The notes: generated by a model from the letters alone, not told the origin. 18,296 nt of DNA from Chromera velia (GCA_018398765.1 JAHBMJ010002521.1:1-18296); one strand, 5' to 3'; counted from the first letter of the stretch, positions 1 through 8,970 are shown. Translations and numbers: made by a program.

Positions 1-2
1 CC

Positions 3-977
3 ACCCATCGAATTACAAGTGCTAAAGAGACTGCCCGTCTCTATCGGCGCTTTGTCACGTGTAAGAAGGGGTATCAGAGGCAGATTGTCTCCGATCGAGT
101 CCCCCGTTTTGTTTCGAAATTTTGGCAGACTCTTCATGCCCTCTCGGGCACTCAGCTCGATTTCTCCACCTCCGGTCACCATGACATAGCAGGGCAGGCT
201 GAGAGAATGAATTGAACAATTGAGGAGGCTCTCCGATGCCTGGTTGAGACGAAACAGACTCGCTGGTCCGAATTTCTCTGTAATGTAGAGTTTGCCTACA
301 ACTCTTCAGTCCATGAGGGGACGTCCTTTTCCCCTTTCACTCTCGATACAGGCCGACAAGCAGTAGCCCCTCCCTCCCTTTCCCTTCCTTCCTTGGTCGA
401 ACAGTCTTTCGACGCTGAGGACTTCCTGGAGGGACACCAACAGATGGTCGCAGCAGCAACTGAGTCTTTGAGGGCAGCACAGGGGATCATGACAAGGTAT
501 GTGAACCGGCACCGGCGTCCCGCCGATGGCATTCAGATGGGGCAGTATGTTTTGGTGTACCGATCGTGGTGGCCTCAGCCAGTGGGGAAAGGGAAGGAGT
601 ATGCAAGGAAGCTCGATTCTGTCTAGTTTGGACCGTTTGAGGTTGAAGCGGTTCTACCGAGGGACAATCTGGAGGTCGTCTTGCCTGCGCGGTGCCGAAA
701 GCACCCCGTTATTCACCGATCTCTCTGCAAGCCCTATCGTCAGTCAGGGGGAGGGACAGTCGTCCGTCCCCCGTCAGTCCGCATGCCCGCTTGGGCTGAG
801 GAGGAGTTCAAAGTTGAGCGAGTTGTCGCCGTGCAGGGCAGGGGAGGAGGGAGAGAGTACCGTGTGCAATGGAAAGGGTTCCCTGCCGAGGAGGCAACCT
901 GGGAGCCTCTCTCGAACCTGAAGAATGCGAAGGCCATGATTGCTGCCTTCCATGCGTCTGCCCGTCGTTCCGTTTGA
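3..977 (+). pseudogene. Ty3/gypsy Pol, integrase C-terminal part with chromodomain (two in-frame stops)
   Basis: One continuous frame runs from position 3 to the TGA at 975-977, about 324 codons, and is open at the left. It encodes the second half of a retroviral-type integrase core. The catalytic Asp sits in the motif VSDRVPRF and the catalytic Glu in GQAERMN, which are the D and E of the D,D-35-E triad. Next come the GPF module (FGPFEVEAVLP, then HPVIHRSLCKPYR) and a C-terminal chromodomain with the diagnostic stretches EYRVQWKGFP and ATWEPLSNL. Two stops interrupt it: TGA at 213-215, just after AERMN where related elements usually have Arg (CGA to TGA), and TAG at 624-626, just before the GPF module. 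There is no frameshift. The integrase would insert element cDNA and the chromodomain would guide it to marked chromatin. This copy looks recently inactivated. Confidence 0.88.
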
Positions 978-1166
978 GGTTGCTGATTGAGGGTATTGCA
1001 AGTCCGTTATCTTTAAAATTCTTGTTTTCTCCGTTTGATCTCTCTCTGAAGACCTCTTTTCCCTCTCTCTTTGAACCTGTCCTTTTTGCCTTTTCATCCA
1101 GTCTGTCTGAAAACAAAACTTGTCTTCTCTTCAAATGAAGCATGTCTGTGTGGGGACACAGACTTC

Positions 1167-1180
1167 GGGGGGGAGGTGGC
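1167..1180 (+). other. Polypurine tract of the chromovirus
   Basis: A run of seven G followed by AGGTGG ends two bases before the TG that opens the LTR at 1182. This is the standard place for the primer of plus-strand DNA synthesis in LTR retrotransposons. The assignment rests on position and purine content. Confidence 0.6.
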
Positions 1181-1181
1181 A

Positions 1182-1600
1182 TGTTACATTGCGATATGTA
1201 GTTGTTCGCTCTAGCCGGAGTTGATCGCCCGAGCTAATCATGCTGTAATGAATTAAGTCAAAGAGTAAGATTATCCTGAAAGCGTCTTTCCAGTCATGCA
1301 CTAAGTTGAGTACTAAGCTTACATTCAAGTCCGTCCATGCCTATATCGTTCTATGGGCGCGCCCCTAATGTTGTATCTGTATTGAAATTAATATCAGAAT
1401 TAATTCCACTCACGTGCATGCTCGTCTTGTCTGTGTAACTGTCCTGACTGATAGCTTTGGTACTACAAGACTCCCGAACTGACAGTTCTTATGCAGTAAC
1501 CAGTCATACTAAGTCTAGGTCTGTAGCGCTCCACAGACACTAGGCTTTTCCTTATGAAATGTATAAATAGATGAGTATGATGATGATGAATATTGATTAA
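1182..1600 (+). repeat. 3' LTR of the chromovirus (start supported, end approximate)
   Basis: The sequence starts TGTTACATTG directly after the polypurine tract, as expected for a Ty3/gypsy LTR. Two end points are possible. GTAACCA at 1496-1502 is an imperfect inverse of the start and would give an LTR of about 321 bases. Alternatively the LTR may run past the TATAAATAG box near 1563, which could be its own promoter. The second LTR is outside the window, so the two cannot be compared. I list an end near 1600 only as a compromise. Confidence 0.45.
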
Positions 1601-1668
1601 TTCATCATTAAAGTTGGAACTTAAAGATTTAGAGCTCTGTAATTTTGGCAAAAAGTTTTCAGCATGCC

Positions 1669-1674
1669 TTTATT
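1669..1674 (-). promoter_or_regulatory. Candidate polyadenylation signal AATAAA
   Basis: AATAAA lies on the minus strand about 77 bases after the stop of the minus-strand gene ending at 1751. Its position and orientation suit the 3' end of that transcript. Poly(A) signals in protists are often degenerate, so this is supportive only. Confidence 0.35.
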
Positions 1675-1750
1675 CGCTACTACTAATATACCAGGCTCAC
1701 ATAAAGTCTGTCACAGAAGGATTTCTGCACTGCTCAGCTAAAACAAAAGT

Positions 1751-3240
1751 CTATGCTCCAAGCATTGCCCCCAGTGGGTCGTGCTCCTTGTCAACCAAAC
1801 TGTAGAGACCCAAGAAGACCACACAGCTCGTCATCGTGCCTACGTACACAAAAACCTTGCTCATGAAGGAATCACCCGCCATCCAGTCCATCGACTCCTC
1901 CTGCAGACAGACAAGCAGGCAGGCAGACAGGCAGGCGCTGATTTCAACCCCAACCGAGACTCGAAGACACAAGCATGACAAGCCTGGCACAAACCTGCTT
2001 ACAAGTATAAACAAATAAGGACATAAAGAAAGAAAGAAAGAAAGAAAGAAAGAAACAAAGATACAAAAAGAGAAAGGATTTAAGGGGAGAAGAAACGAAC
2101 CAACAAACAGAAACCAAAAGAAATGATTCGCGAAACAAGGTGACAACGGGACGAAGCAAAAAAGAACCAAGCAAATGATGTGAAAATACAAGGAACCGGG
2201 TGCAGTGCACAGACAGGCGGACAAGTAAATCAAAAGAGAGCAAGCAACCTCCTAGCCAACTTAAAAAACAACAAGCACGCCATATAAACGGATCAAAAAA
2301 CAAAATCACTGAACAATTGAACGAGATTCGAAAAGAATCTCAAAACAACTGGCTGACTGACTGACGCACAATCAGAGCCCACAGGGCGACAACGGCCACA
2401 AACGCCACCAGAACAGCTGCAGCCATGCAGCGTGAATGCAAAAAGGTATTTTTTGTCAAGTGCGTTGTTGATTTGACGTTCCCGGTCGTTCCCTTTACAG
2501 AATGACAAAACGCAGCCATGAGACGCTGCAAACCTTTTCGTGTTCATCAGAAACAGTGAAAAGAAAGCCGTCCGAAACACTGTACACATGCTTAGCGCGC
2601 ATGAAAGAGGGAGTCATCTTTCAGGAGGGGATGGAACGGGAAAGAAATGGCAAAGTGAACGAGGGCACGGCAAATGAGGAGTAACCTGCCCTCCTTAAGC
2701 TCTCCCTTTCACACACAAGCCCAGCACAGCAATTCTTCCGTTATCATGCCTCCTGCCCTTGCGCCTATCCGTCTGCCAGGCAACAAGTCTCTCTTTATTC
2801 GTCACCAAATAATCCAAATTGTCCAAGGTATTAACACGAGGAGTAACCAATCGTATATTTACCCGTCTTATTCTTGGACTCCAAATGAGTGAAGGCAGCA
2901 AAGTAGACGGAACTAGCACACCAAGAAAACTGCACAAACTGAAAGAAGTCGGGCTGAGTATCCGTACATACTCACCTGCATAACGAAGGAGGACAAACGG
3001 TTTCACCGGTACCCCGAGTGGTGACCGCGCTCCGTCCCTTTCCCTTTCGACGGCTATGTGGTCTCCTGGATGGCGGTAGCTGATTCCGTTTCTCGTTGTT
3101 CCCTTCCCTCCCCTCATCATGACCGTCGTGTGATTGTGCACGTTCTTCTGGGTGGCTAACCCTTCCGGCTCTCTCGACCTCTCTCCCCTCTCTATCGGTG
3201 AGGAGTCCAGCACGCCAGGCGAAAGATCCTCTTCGGACAT
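1751..3240 (-). CDS. Predicted 153-residue two-helix membrane protein, 3 exons (family not recognised)
   Basis: Model: exon 1 3240-2976, exon 2 2416-2370, exon 3 1900-1751, stop at 1753-1751. Exon 1 begins with ATG (MSEEDLSPGV) and ends at a strong donor, CAG|GTGAGT, in phase 1. Exon 2 follows the acceptor GGCTGCAG and ends at GTGCGT in phase 0. Exon 3 follows TGTCTGCAG. The three phases agree exactly (265+47+150 = 154 codons with stop). Residues 1-80 are polar and probably disordered. Residues 82-104 form one hydrophobic helix that spans the exon 1/2 junction, and 119-140 form a second (KVFVYVGTMTSCVVFLGLY), separated by an acidic loop, EESMDWMAGDS. The tail is DKEHDPLGAMLGA. This suggests a membrane hairpin; I do not recognise the family and assign no function. 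Exon 2 is only 47 bases and is the least certain part; an alternative is a 46-residue protein starting at the Met inside exon 3. Confidence 0.5.
1901..1945 (-). repeat. CAGA/CAGG tetranucleotide repeat serving as a polypyrimidine tract
   Basis: On the plus strand this is an imperfect CAGA/CAGG array. On the minus strand it reads as CTGC/CTGT units and forms the pyrimidine-rich tract directly before the CAG acceptor of exon 3 of the minus-strand gene. Confidence 0.7.
2025..2055 (+). repeat. (AAAG)n microsatellite
   Basis: Seven or more uninterrupted AAAG units lie within the second intron of the minus-strand gene, followed by about 250 bases of A-rich sequence. Confidence 0.95.
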
Positions 3241-3771
3241 CGGTCGGGGGGGGCTTTGAGGTGCTTTTACAGGTCTTGCTGCTGGCTTGTTTGTGTGTCC
3301 TTTGGATACGTATGTGCGTCTGCGTGTCGCCCTGCAAATCGATCGATCCTTGCTAGCTGCGCGACGCTCTTGGCGCGTTGAACGGGGAGAATTCTGTTAC
3401 AAAAATCATGAGATATCAGACAGCTTCAGACAAAGTGTCTGTGCAGATTCTGCGCTGACTGAGCGGTGGAGTTGTCAGCAGGACTTCATTCATTCGAGGG
3501 CGCGAATGCTCTCTGCATGCATGTACATGTGGGATCATATGGGCACGCACAGCGCAGTCATTCCTGTCACTGTCACTATATACCTGTCGGCAGCCTGCAT
3601 GTTGCAACACAAGTTACACAACGTTCTGTAATGCTGCAGTCAGGCTGCAACACTGCAACGCGCGCGCGCCTGCATGGTCGTTGATGCGCGGACCGAGATC
3701 GCTAAAAACCCGGTCCCGAAAGGCTGAATTTGCGCTATGCGTGCGTCAGATAGGGTTCAGATCGGCGCTTA

Positions 3772-3794
3772 CCCCCGGGCTTTTTTCCCGGGGG
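3772..3794. repeat. GC hairpin, 8-bp stem
   Basis: CCCCCGGG at 3772-3779 is the exact inverse of CCCGGGGG at 3787-3794, with a 7-base loop of C and six T. The G run continues beyond the stem. Confidence 0.8.
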
Positions 3795-3989
3795 GGGGGA
3801 GAGTTCCACGGCTTTTCCCGCGAGGGGGTGGNGGTTGGTCGACTGGCCGGCGTGCCGTCAATCGTGCAGTTGTCATTTTTCTTGCTTTCCGGGGCCGTTC
3901 GCAAGCTTGCTTGCGTCAGATAATGGACCGAACGATGGAATTAACGCATGCACGAGTCGGCCATCCGCGCGGCTCAAGGCCCGACCATG

Positions 3990-4009
3990 CCGCGCGCATG
4001 AGCGCGCGG
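3990..4009. repeat. GC hairpin, 8-bp stem with 4-base loop
   Basis: CCGCGCGC (3990-3997), loop ATGA, then GCGCGCGG (4002-4009): a perfect, very stable inverted repeat about 330 bases upstream of the TLC gene start. The stem is alternating purine-pyrimidine. No function is assigned. Confidence 0.85.
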
Positions 4010-4335
4010 CCGGGATACATGCACGCAATCGACTGAATGCATATGCATGAGATTCGGCTCACAGTGAATCACAGTGACGACACATTCGGCTGACCGAAGT
4101 CCTTTCTCTTCTCTGCATGTACCCCCTCTCTCCGCGCTCCTCACTATACAGTCTGACAAGCAGCCAAGTTGAAGCAAGCTCATGTGTCTATAGCTTCAGC
4201 TGTAGAATCTGTTCGTTTTGTTCGTGCAGCCTTTTTTTCTTCGGAAAATTCGTCAGGGCTTTTCAGCGTCACAAGACTGACAGAGGCCTCCGAGCCCCAA
4301 GTTCCCATTGCAGAGTTTCATCTGTCCATATCAAA

Positions 4336-5627
4336 ATGATTGCAGACGCTCTGCGTGCAGTACACGCCGTGTACGAGAAGCACTACGACTACGGATATGA
4401 CCAGTACATGATCATGTACCGGTCTGTCCAGTGGACTGCGTTCTTCTGGGTGTGTTACCTCGTGTCTTTCGGCCTCTTCTGGCCCTACTACGGTGCCACT
4501 GCCAAGAGGGTCAAGTCAGGGAAGGTGAAGAGATTCAGAGAACACGATTGGGCTGCCAGGGGTGCGTCCACCGTGTTCGCCTGTCTGGTGACCGTACCTG
4601 GATTCTACGCTCTCTTCCTCGACCAGGCTATTATGGAGGAACCTTTGAGATCCAGACCGCCTGTGTACAACCTGCTCTGTCAGTTCTTGCAATGTACTCT
4701 ACCTATGTCTTTGTGAAGAAACGAACAAATGGTGCACGCGATCCAGTAGCTCCTCATGGAGACCTCCATACCTACCGTTTACACTCTGATCTGTCCGCTG
4801 TCTCCACAAAGTGAAGCGCTCTTCCCTCCCCTTCCCTCCCGTTCTGCAGTCGCTTTTCTTTCCTTTCGACAACCCTTCTCTCTATCAAGTCTTCATTCCT
4901 CCTCTTAGCACGCATTGAAAAAGAGGAGACGCACAGGAGTCAGGGCAGAGGACTTTCTGCAGCTGAGCACTCACATGTTTTGATGCCACCAGAGGCAATC
5001 CACGTAGAAGCGAATTGCAGTAGGGGTTCTTCCTACTGCCTTTTTTTCCAAACCCTGGTGCTCTTCCCGTCTGTCGTGCGTTGCTGCTGCAGTGTTCCGT
5101 TTTTGGACTTTGTTGACATGCATCACTCTCCTTTTTCTGCAGCTGCCATGTCCATTGGGTACTTCCTTTGGGACATTGTCATTTCGATTTTGTTCGAGCC
5201 TATGGAATTTATCATCCATGCCCTGATGGCAGGCTCCACGTTCATGGTGACAGGGTACAGCGAGGCTTTTCCCATGACCTGGATGGGGGGGGCAGTGCTG
5301 ATGTTCGAGTTGTCCACGGTGCCCCTCAATCTTCGGTGGTTCCTCATTGCTGCAGGGAAAACAGAAGGTCCAGTCTTCCAGACTGTGCAAATGACTTTCG
5401 TCATCCTGTATGCTCTTGCACGCATAGCCTGGGGAGATATCCTGGTGTTCCCCTGGGTGTGGTACCAACTTGTGTACACAACACCCGATATGGAAACGGC
5501 CTTCAAGGCGTTCATCTGGGTCACCAGCACGACCGCGGCAGCACTGAACACTTGGTGGTTCTATGTGATGGTCAGGAAGGCTTTGAAGCCGTCTAGCCGA
5601 AAGGAACTTGACACAAAAGCGGATTGA
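4336..5627 (+). CDS. TLC domain (TRAM/LAG1/CLN8) membrane protein, 2 exons
   Basis: Model: exon 1 4336-4678, intron 4679-5142 (donor GTCAGT, acceptor TTTTTCTGCAG), exon 2 5143-5627, stop TGA at 5625-5627. The junction is phase 1 on both sides and yields the continuous stretch YNLLSAMSIGYFLWDI. The product is 275 residues, usual for a single TLC domain. About seven hydrophobic helices lie near 32-50, 76-94, 117-133, 137-152, 163-185, 193-212 and 232-252. TLC-like features include DWAARGAS (71-78), SIGYFLWDI with Asp125, His140 in the next helix, and the hallmark FELSTVPLNLRWFL (169-182). TLC proteins sit in ER, Golgi or plasma membranes; members include ceramide synthases and lipid-regulating TLCD/TMEM56-like proteins. 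No homeobox or complete LAG1 double-His motif is seen, so the TLCD/TMEM56 side is likelier than ceramide synthase. The start is AAAATGATTG; the frame stays open upstream to an ATG at 4117. Confidence 0.87.
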
Positions 5628-6145
5628 GAATGAAGATGAAAGCAGATGGTAGATGTGTGCATGATGGGTGAAAAAGTAAGCAGTCTCAAGGCGTGTACCC
5701 AGACAGCGCCGTGCTTTTACTTTGATGGGGTGTGCGGGCGGGTGGGTGCACATGCGGGCCCTCGATGGACGAGTGGGCGCGGATGGTTGAGGAGATGCTA
5801 GGGTGCGTGGGTATGTCTGTGTGTGTGGGGGGCGGTTGGGAGGGACGGGGGGGGCGACGGGTGTGGGTAATTTCCGGGCGTTGTTTCTCTTTATTTGATT
5901 TCTTTCGACATGTCCCTGTTGGTTGGAGAGAAGAAAAGGGGAGAATCTGACATAAAAAGTGGCTGGTGATGGTCGGAGAGTTGAGTCAAAGTAACTTAAA
6001 CGAAAGGAATGACGAGAAAAGTAACTTAAGAATAAAAAAGAAAGGAAAGAAAGCAACAGTAACGATGTTCGTTCTTCCTTGATCAGCATATAAGTCTTTC
6101 CTTTCTCTCTCGTCTTTTGTCTGTCTGGTCTTCCTTTTAACTGAT
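5628..6145. other. 3' flank of the TLC gene, no further gene seen
   Basis: Contains G-rich low-complexity DNA (5725-5880) and A-rich DNA (5990-6060). An AATAAA at about 6030 on the plus strand lies about 400 bases after the TLC stop and could be its poly(A) signal. Long open frames here are strand-composition artefacts. Confidence 0.5.
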
Positions 6146-6265
6146 CCTCAAAGAAGGATGGGAGGCGGGAATTAAAAGATCGAACGGGTCGAGAAAGAAA
6201 CTAGACCTCAAAGAAGGATGGGAGGCGGGAATTAAAAGATCGAACGGGTCGAGAAAGAAACTAGA
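6146..6265. repeat. Perfect 60-bp tandem duplication (2 copies)
   Basis: Copy 1 is 6146-6205 and copy 2 is 6206-6265, each starting CCTCAAAGAAGG and ending AAACTAGA. I see no mismatch between them. The bases before 6146 and after 6265 no longer match, so there are exactly two units. Confidence 0.97.
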
Positions 6266-7880
6266 GAGACAAGGCAGGACTCTCGTCTTTGCACACAGAG
6301 AATTACAGTAAGTGCAAATTTTGGCATGATGAACAACAACAAAACGAGGACATCCCATCCACCATGCAAATGACTTTCCCGTCCTGTCCTAAGTCGTCGT
6401 CTTGTCTCGTCTGGTTTTTGCTTTCATAGGATTCGATCAGATCATCATGTGAAGCTTTGTCTTGTCCATTTGCCGTCCGACAGGCAGATGAGACGAAGTG
6501 TGATTGAATGATTGATTGAAGTGCATCTGGTTGTACGGCCTGACAGGTTTTCTGTCTTTCACAGTCCTCTTTCTCTTTTTGCGACCTTTTTTCCCTTTTT
6601 GCCTCATTTACCTCAAACCTGTTTTTGTTGATCAATCATGTATTCCGTGAAATGTCGCGACTTCATAACACACGCGATGAAGCACAATTGACCCTTTTGT
6701 GCCTGCTCTCTTGTCTGTCCTCTGTTGTGCTTTCCTTCCCGCATGGATTTGCGAAACACGTGGACCAGCATGGTGCCTGCAAGCAAGCAAGCAAGCGAGA
6801 CAGACAGAGAGTAGCATCTTCTTTGTTGCCTTGTCTTTTTGTTGGCGCAGTTAGTCTGGTCCGTTCACTTGCCTGCCTGCCTGTGTACCTGCATGTCGGT
6901 TTGTGGTCATGGATCTTCTCCCTCTGTCTCCCGGTACGGCGTTTGCTCTTTTCTCTCTTCCCTTCTGGTTGTAAGGTATTACCATGGTATTTTTCTTTTG
7001 TCACTTCTTTCCTCGCTGCATGGGGTGAGCGCGGGAACGGGGGACGGTGGTTTCAGTTTCTCTTTCTTTCTGTCTGTCTGCCTTTTCTTCCTTCCTTCCT
7101 TCCTTCTTTCCCCCTCACCCTCTCATGTGCCTTGCCATGCCCCTGTATAAGAGAGGAGTTGGGGGGAGTCGCTTTCTCCTCTCTTTTCAAGTTTGATTGG
7201 CACACTCCTCCTTTTGCTTTGTGACCGCCTCATTTCCGCCTGTTGGAATGAGGGGGGGAGCTACGTCTGCATGCAGTCATGCACCTGTCTGTCTCAACGC
7301 AGCGTGCCTGTCTGCATGGTCGAGAGAAGAAAAGAGACGGGAAGAGAAGAGAGGGGCACGGGTTGGCCGAAGCGCTTTCGTCCTCTCGCTAGCTCTTTCT
7401 GCCTGAATTCCCCACTGCGCTACCAGGTTTGAGGAACCTGTCACGTTTGATTCTCTGTCAAGTGCGGGGATGAAAACGACTGTTCTGTAGAGGGATTGGA
7501 TTAGAGGGAATGTAAGTTTAGAGCGTCTGGGAGGGAGGGAGATTCGGGGGGCATCCATGTAGAGAGGGAGGGGAAGAAGAGAGTCTGTAAACTGGCTGGC
7601 TGTATGTAGGTGGTCCATCTGTCAGCTTATCCTCGCAGATCGATGCATGATCGTATGCATGAAGAAGGGTGTTTGCACGCATGCCTGGGGGGACTAGATG
7701 GAGGGCCATTGGAGGCAGCGCATCGAGGGGAGGCGTGCCACAAGGAGAAGATCAAACAATGTCAGACTGTAAGGATGCCTTTTCAGGGTAAGGTGGTCGG
7801 ATCCAACCTAGGATCCAACAGGCTGGCTTCGAACCGGCATTCTGTTCGCTTTTTAACACTTTGGGTCTCATTGGGTCTAT
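6266..7880. other. CT-rich intergenic DNA, no supported gene
   Basis: Low-complexity, pyrimidine-rich on the plus strand between about 6540 and 7250, with a (GCAA)n run near 6779-6796 and a (TTCC)n run near 7086-7106. The longest open frame (about 6625-7224, plus) is dominated by Cys, Leu, Ser and Phe as expected from CT-rich sequence. It has no recognisable domain and I do not call it. Confidence 0.6.
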
Positions 7881-8256
7881 AGCTTTGCATCTAGCTTAAT
7901 TTGCATGGGCAAACATCAATGTAGATATAAAATCGAATTAAGGTGCAAGAGCGATGTTCGAAAGGATGACGCTGGGAAAAGGGATTCACTGCATGCACCA
8001 TTAGTATAGGATAGGATAAGATTTTATTTACCGGGAATAGCTTATTAAAGTTTAATTACTATATAGGAGCTAGGCTCTGACGGCTATAGTCATTCATTCA
8101 TTCATTCATTCATTCATTCATTCATTCATTCATTCATATATAATTGTTCTCAGATAAGTCAGATCGTCTCTCCATATATGACATTGCATGTATATATAGT
8201 TCACAGTACGGATCGACCTAGGTAAACCTAGTGATCAACAACTTAAATCTCGGATC
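7881..8256. other. AT-rich, probably transposon-derived DNA
   Basis: Base composition changes sharply to AT-rich near 7880. The stretch holds an ATTC microsatellite and several CTAGG motifs but no open frame worth calling. It adjoins the inverted-repeat element starting at 8257. Confidence 0.5.
8091..8137 (+). repeat. (CATT)n microsatellite, about 12 units
   Basis: Uninterrupted tetranucleotide repeat of about 47 bases. Confidence 0.97.
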
Positions 8257-8283
8257 CTAGGCGACGCACAGTGGTAAAAAAAA
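8257..8283 (+). repeat. Left terminal inverted repeat
   Basis: 27 bases, perfect inverse complement of 8884-8910. Confidence 0.9.
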
Positions 8284-8490
8284 AAAAAATCTGAAAACAT
8301 TATTCTTTTTTTTTTTTAATTTAAAATTTTTAATTTTATTGTATATGTAAAAAAAAATAAAGGTTAAATGACTAGCTTCAACTAGAGTTTGAATCATATC
8401 TAGGATCCTAGTTTTACTTTTAGCTTGGATGGTAGACGCTTAAAAGGATTGAACAAAACTAGCTTCGACTAGAGCTTCGAAATATATATC

Positions 8491-8700
8491 GTCCTAGATA
8501 TCGTCAAAGAGCCAGTCAAAGAACTTCTCCTCTGTCTGCTCTTCTGTCTGCATCCATGCATCCATCCTTCTTCAAAGGCTTCTTGTCACTCTTTGCATAG
8601 GACAAAATTCCCTTCGCCCGCCCGCTCGCCTTTGTCCCTGTAATCCCCTTTTGCGATGGTCGCTGCGTGCAGTACCATACACGCAGACTTCTAGGACTAG
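8491..8700 (-). pseudogene. GC-rich coding-like island inside the inverted-repeat element
   Basis: This GC-rich patch inside AT-rich DNA has coding-like text on the minus strand. A basic stretch (SQKGITGTKASGRAKG, then KSDKKPLKKDG) runs to about 8570. An acidic and aromatic stretch in a neighbouring frame (QTEEQTEEKFFDWLFDDI) ends at a TAG near 8497. The frame change falls in a GGATG/GCATG repeat, a likely slippage site. No family is recognised. It could be a captured host gene fragment or a transposon relic. Confidence 0.3.
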
Positions 8701-8883
8701 AACTAGGGTTCAAACTAGGGTTGAAAGATGTTTAAAACTTTGAGTTGAGTAAAAAGTTCGCGAGGAAGTTAGTTTAAAAGTACTTCTAAAAGGTGTTCCT
8801 CTAGGTGCTCCTAGAGGTGCTCTAGGAAATCCTTCATAGAAAAAAAGAAAAAAAAAAAAATCTGGAAAGATCTATTTATTTAT

Positions 8884-8910
8884 TTTTTTTTACCACTGTG
8901 CGTCGCCTAG
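8884..8910 (-). repeat. Right terminal inverted repeat
   Basis: 27 bases, perfect inverse complement of 8257-8283. Confidence 0.9.
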
Positions 8911-8970
8911 CTTGGATCAGATATTCATTTAAATGCTTATATAACTTATGCAGCCAAGTTATACTAATTA

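Larger units (their letters stand above)
1..1600 (+). mobile_element. 3' part of a Ty3/gypsy chromovirus retrotransposon (end uncertain)
   Basis: The left edge of the window cuts into an LTR retrotransposon. Visible in order are the end of integrase with a GPF module and chromodomain (3-977), a roughly 200-base non-coding spacer, a G-rich polypurine tract at about 1167-1179, and an LTR that starts with TGTTACATTG at 1182. The integrase-plus-chromodomain order identifies the chromovirus branch of Ty3/gypsy elements. The 5' LTR, gag, protease and reverse transcriptase would lie left of the window. The 3' end is not resolved: no clean ...CA terminus matching the TGTTAC start was found, and the flanking duplication cannot be checked without the left end. 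Confidence 0.8.
3241..4335. promoter_or_regulatory. Divergent promoter interval between two genes
   Basis: These 1.1 kb separate the ATG of the minus-strand gene (3240) from the ATG of the plus-strand TLC gene (4336), so both promoters and both 5' untranslated regions should lie here. The middle, 3655-4020, is GC-rich with GCGCGC runs and two strong hairpins. A single N at 3832 sits in a G-rich run and marks uncertain base calling. I found no convincing TATA box and no third gene. Confidence 0.5.
8257..8910. mobile_element. Non-autonomous DNA transposon-like element with 27-bp terminal inverted repeats
   Basis: The left end (8257-8283) starts CTAGGCGACGCACAGTGG, followed by TA and an A run. 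The exact inverse complement is at 8884-8910, ending CCACTGTGCGTCGCCTAG. The 654-bp interior is AT-rich at the edges with long A/T runs, and has a GC-rich island at about 8500-8690. No transposase is present. If the outer palindromic CTAG is the target duplication, the repeats proper would start GCGACGCACAG. GGATC also occurs on both flanks, so the duplication is not settled. The superfamily is not assigned. Confidence 0.72.

Noticed and set aside
4980-5142. Upstream extension of TLC exon 2 to an ATG at 4980
   Set aside because: It lies in the intron. The acceptor CTTTTTCTGCAG at 5142 and exact phase fit with exon 1 explain the protein better, and the extension has no TLC-like sequence.
4971-6089. 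372-codon minus-strand open frame
   Set aside because: It runs antisense to TLC exon 2 and through low-complexity 3' flank; its translation changes character at the exon border and has no domain.
6625-7224. 199-codon open frame on the plus strand
   Set aside because: The sequence is CT-rich, so stop codons are rare by composition; the translation is Cys/Leu/Ser/Phe low complexity with no domain.
7800-7900. Possible tRNA gene or tRNA-derived SINE on the minus strand, from GGTTCGAAGCC near 7835
   Set aside because: The B-box-like sequence has only a partly paired T arm, and I found no A box, anticodon arm or acceptor stem at the right distance.
8692-8727. Telomere-like CTAGGGTT repeats
   Set aside because: Only two spaced copies embedded in a CTAG-rich element, without tandem TTTAGGG units.
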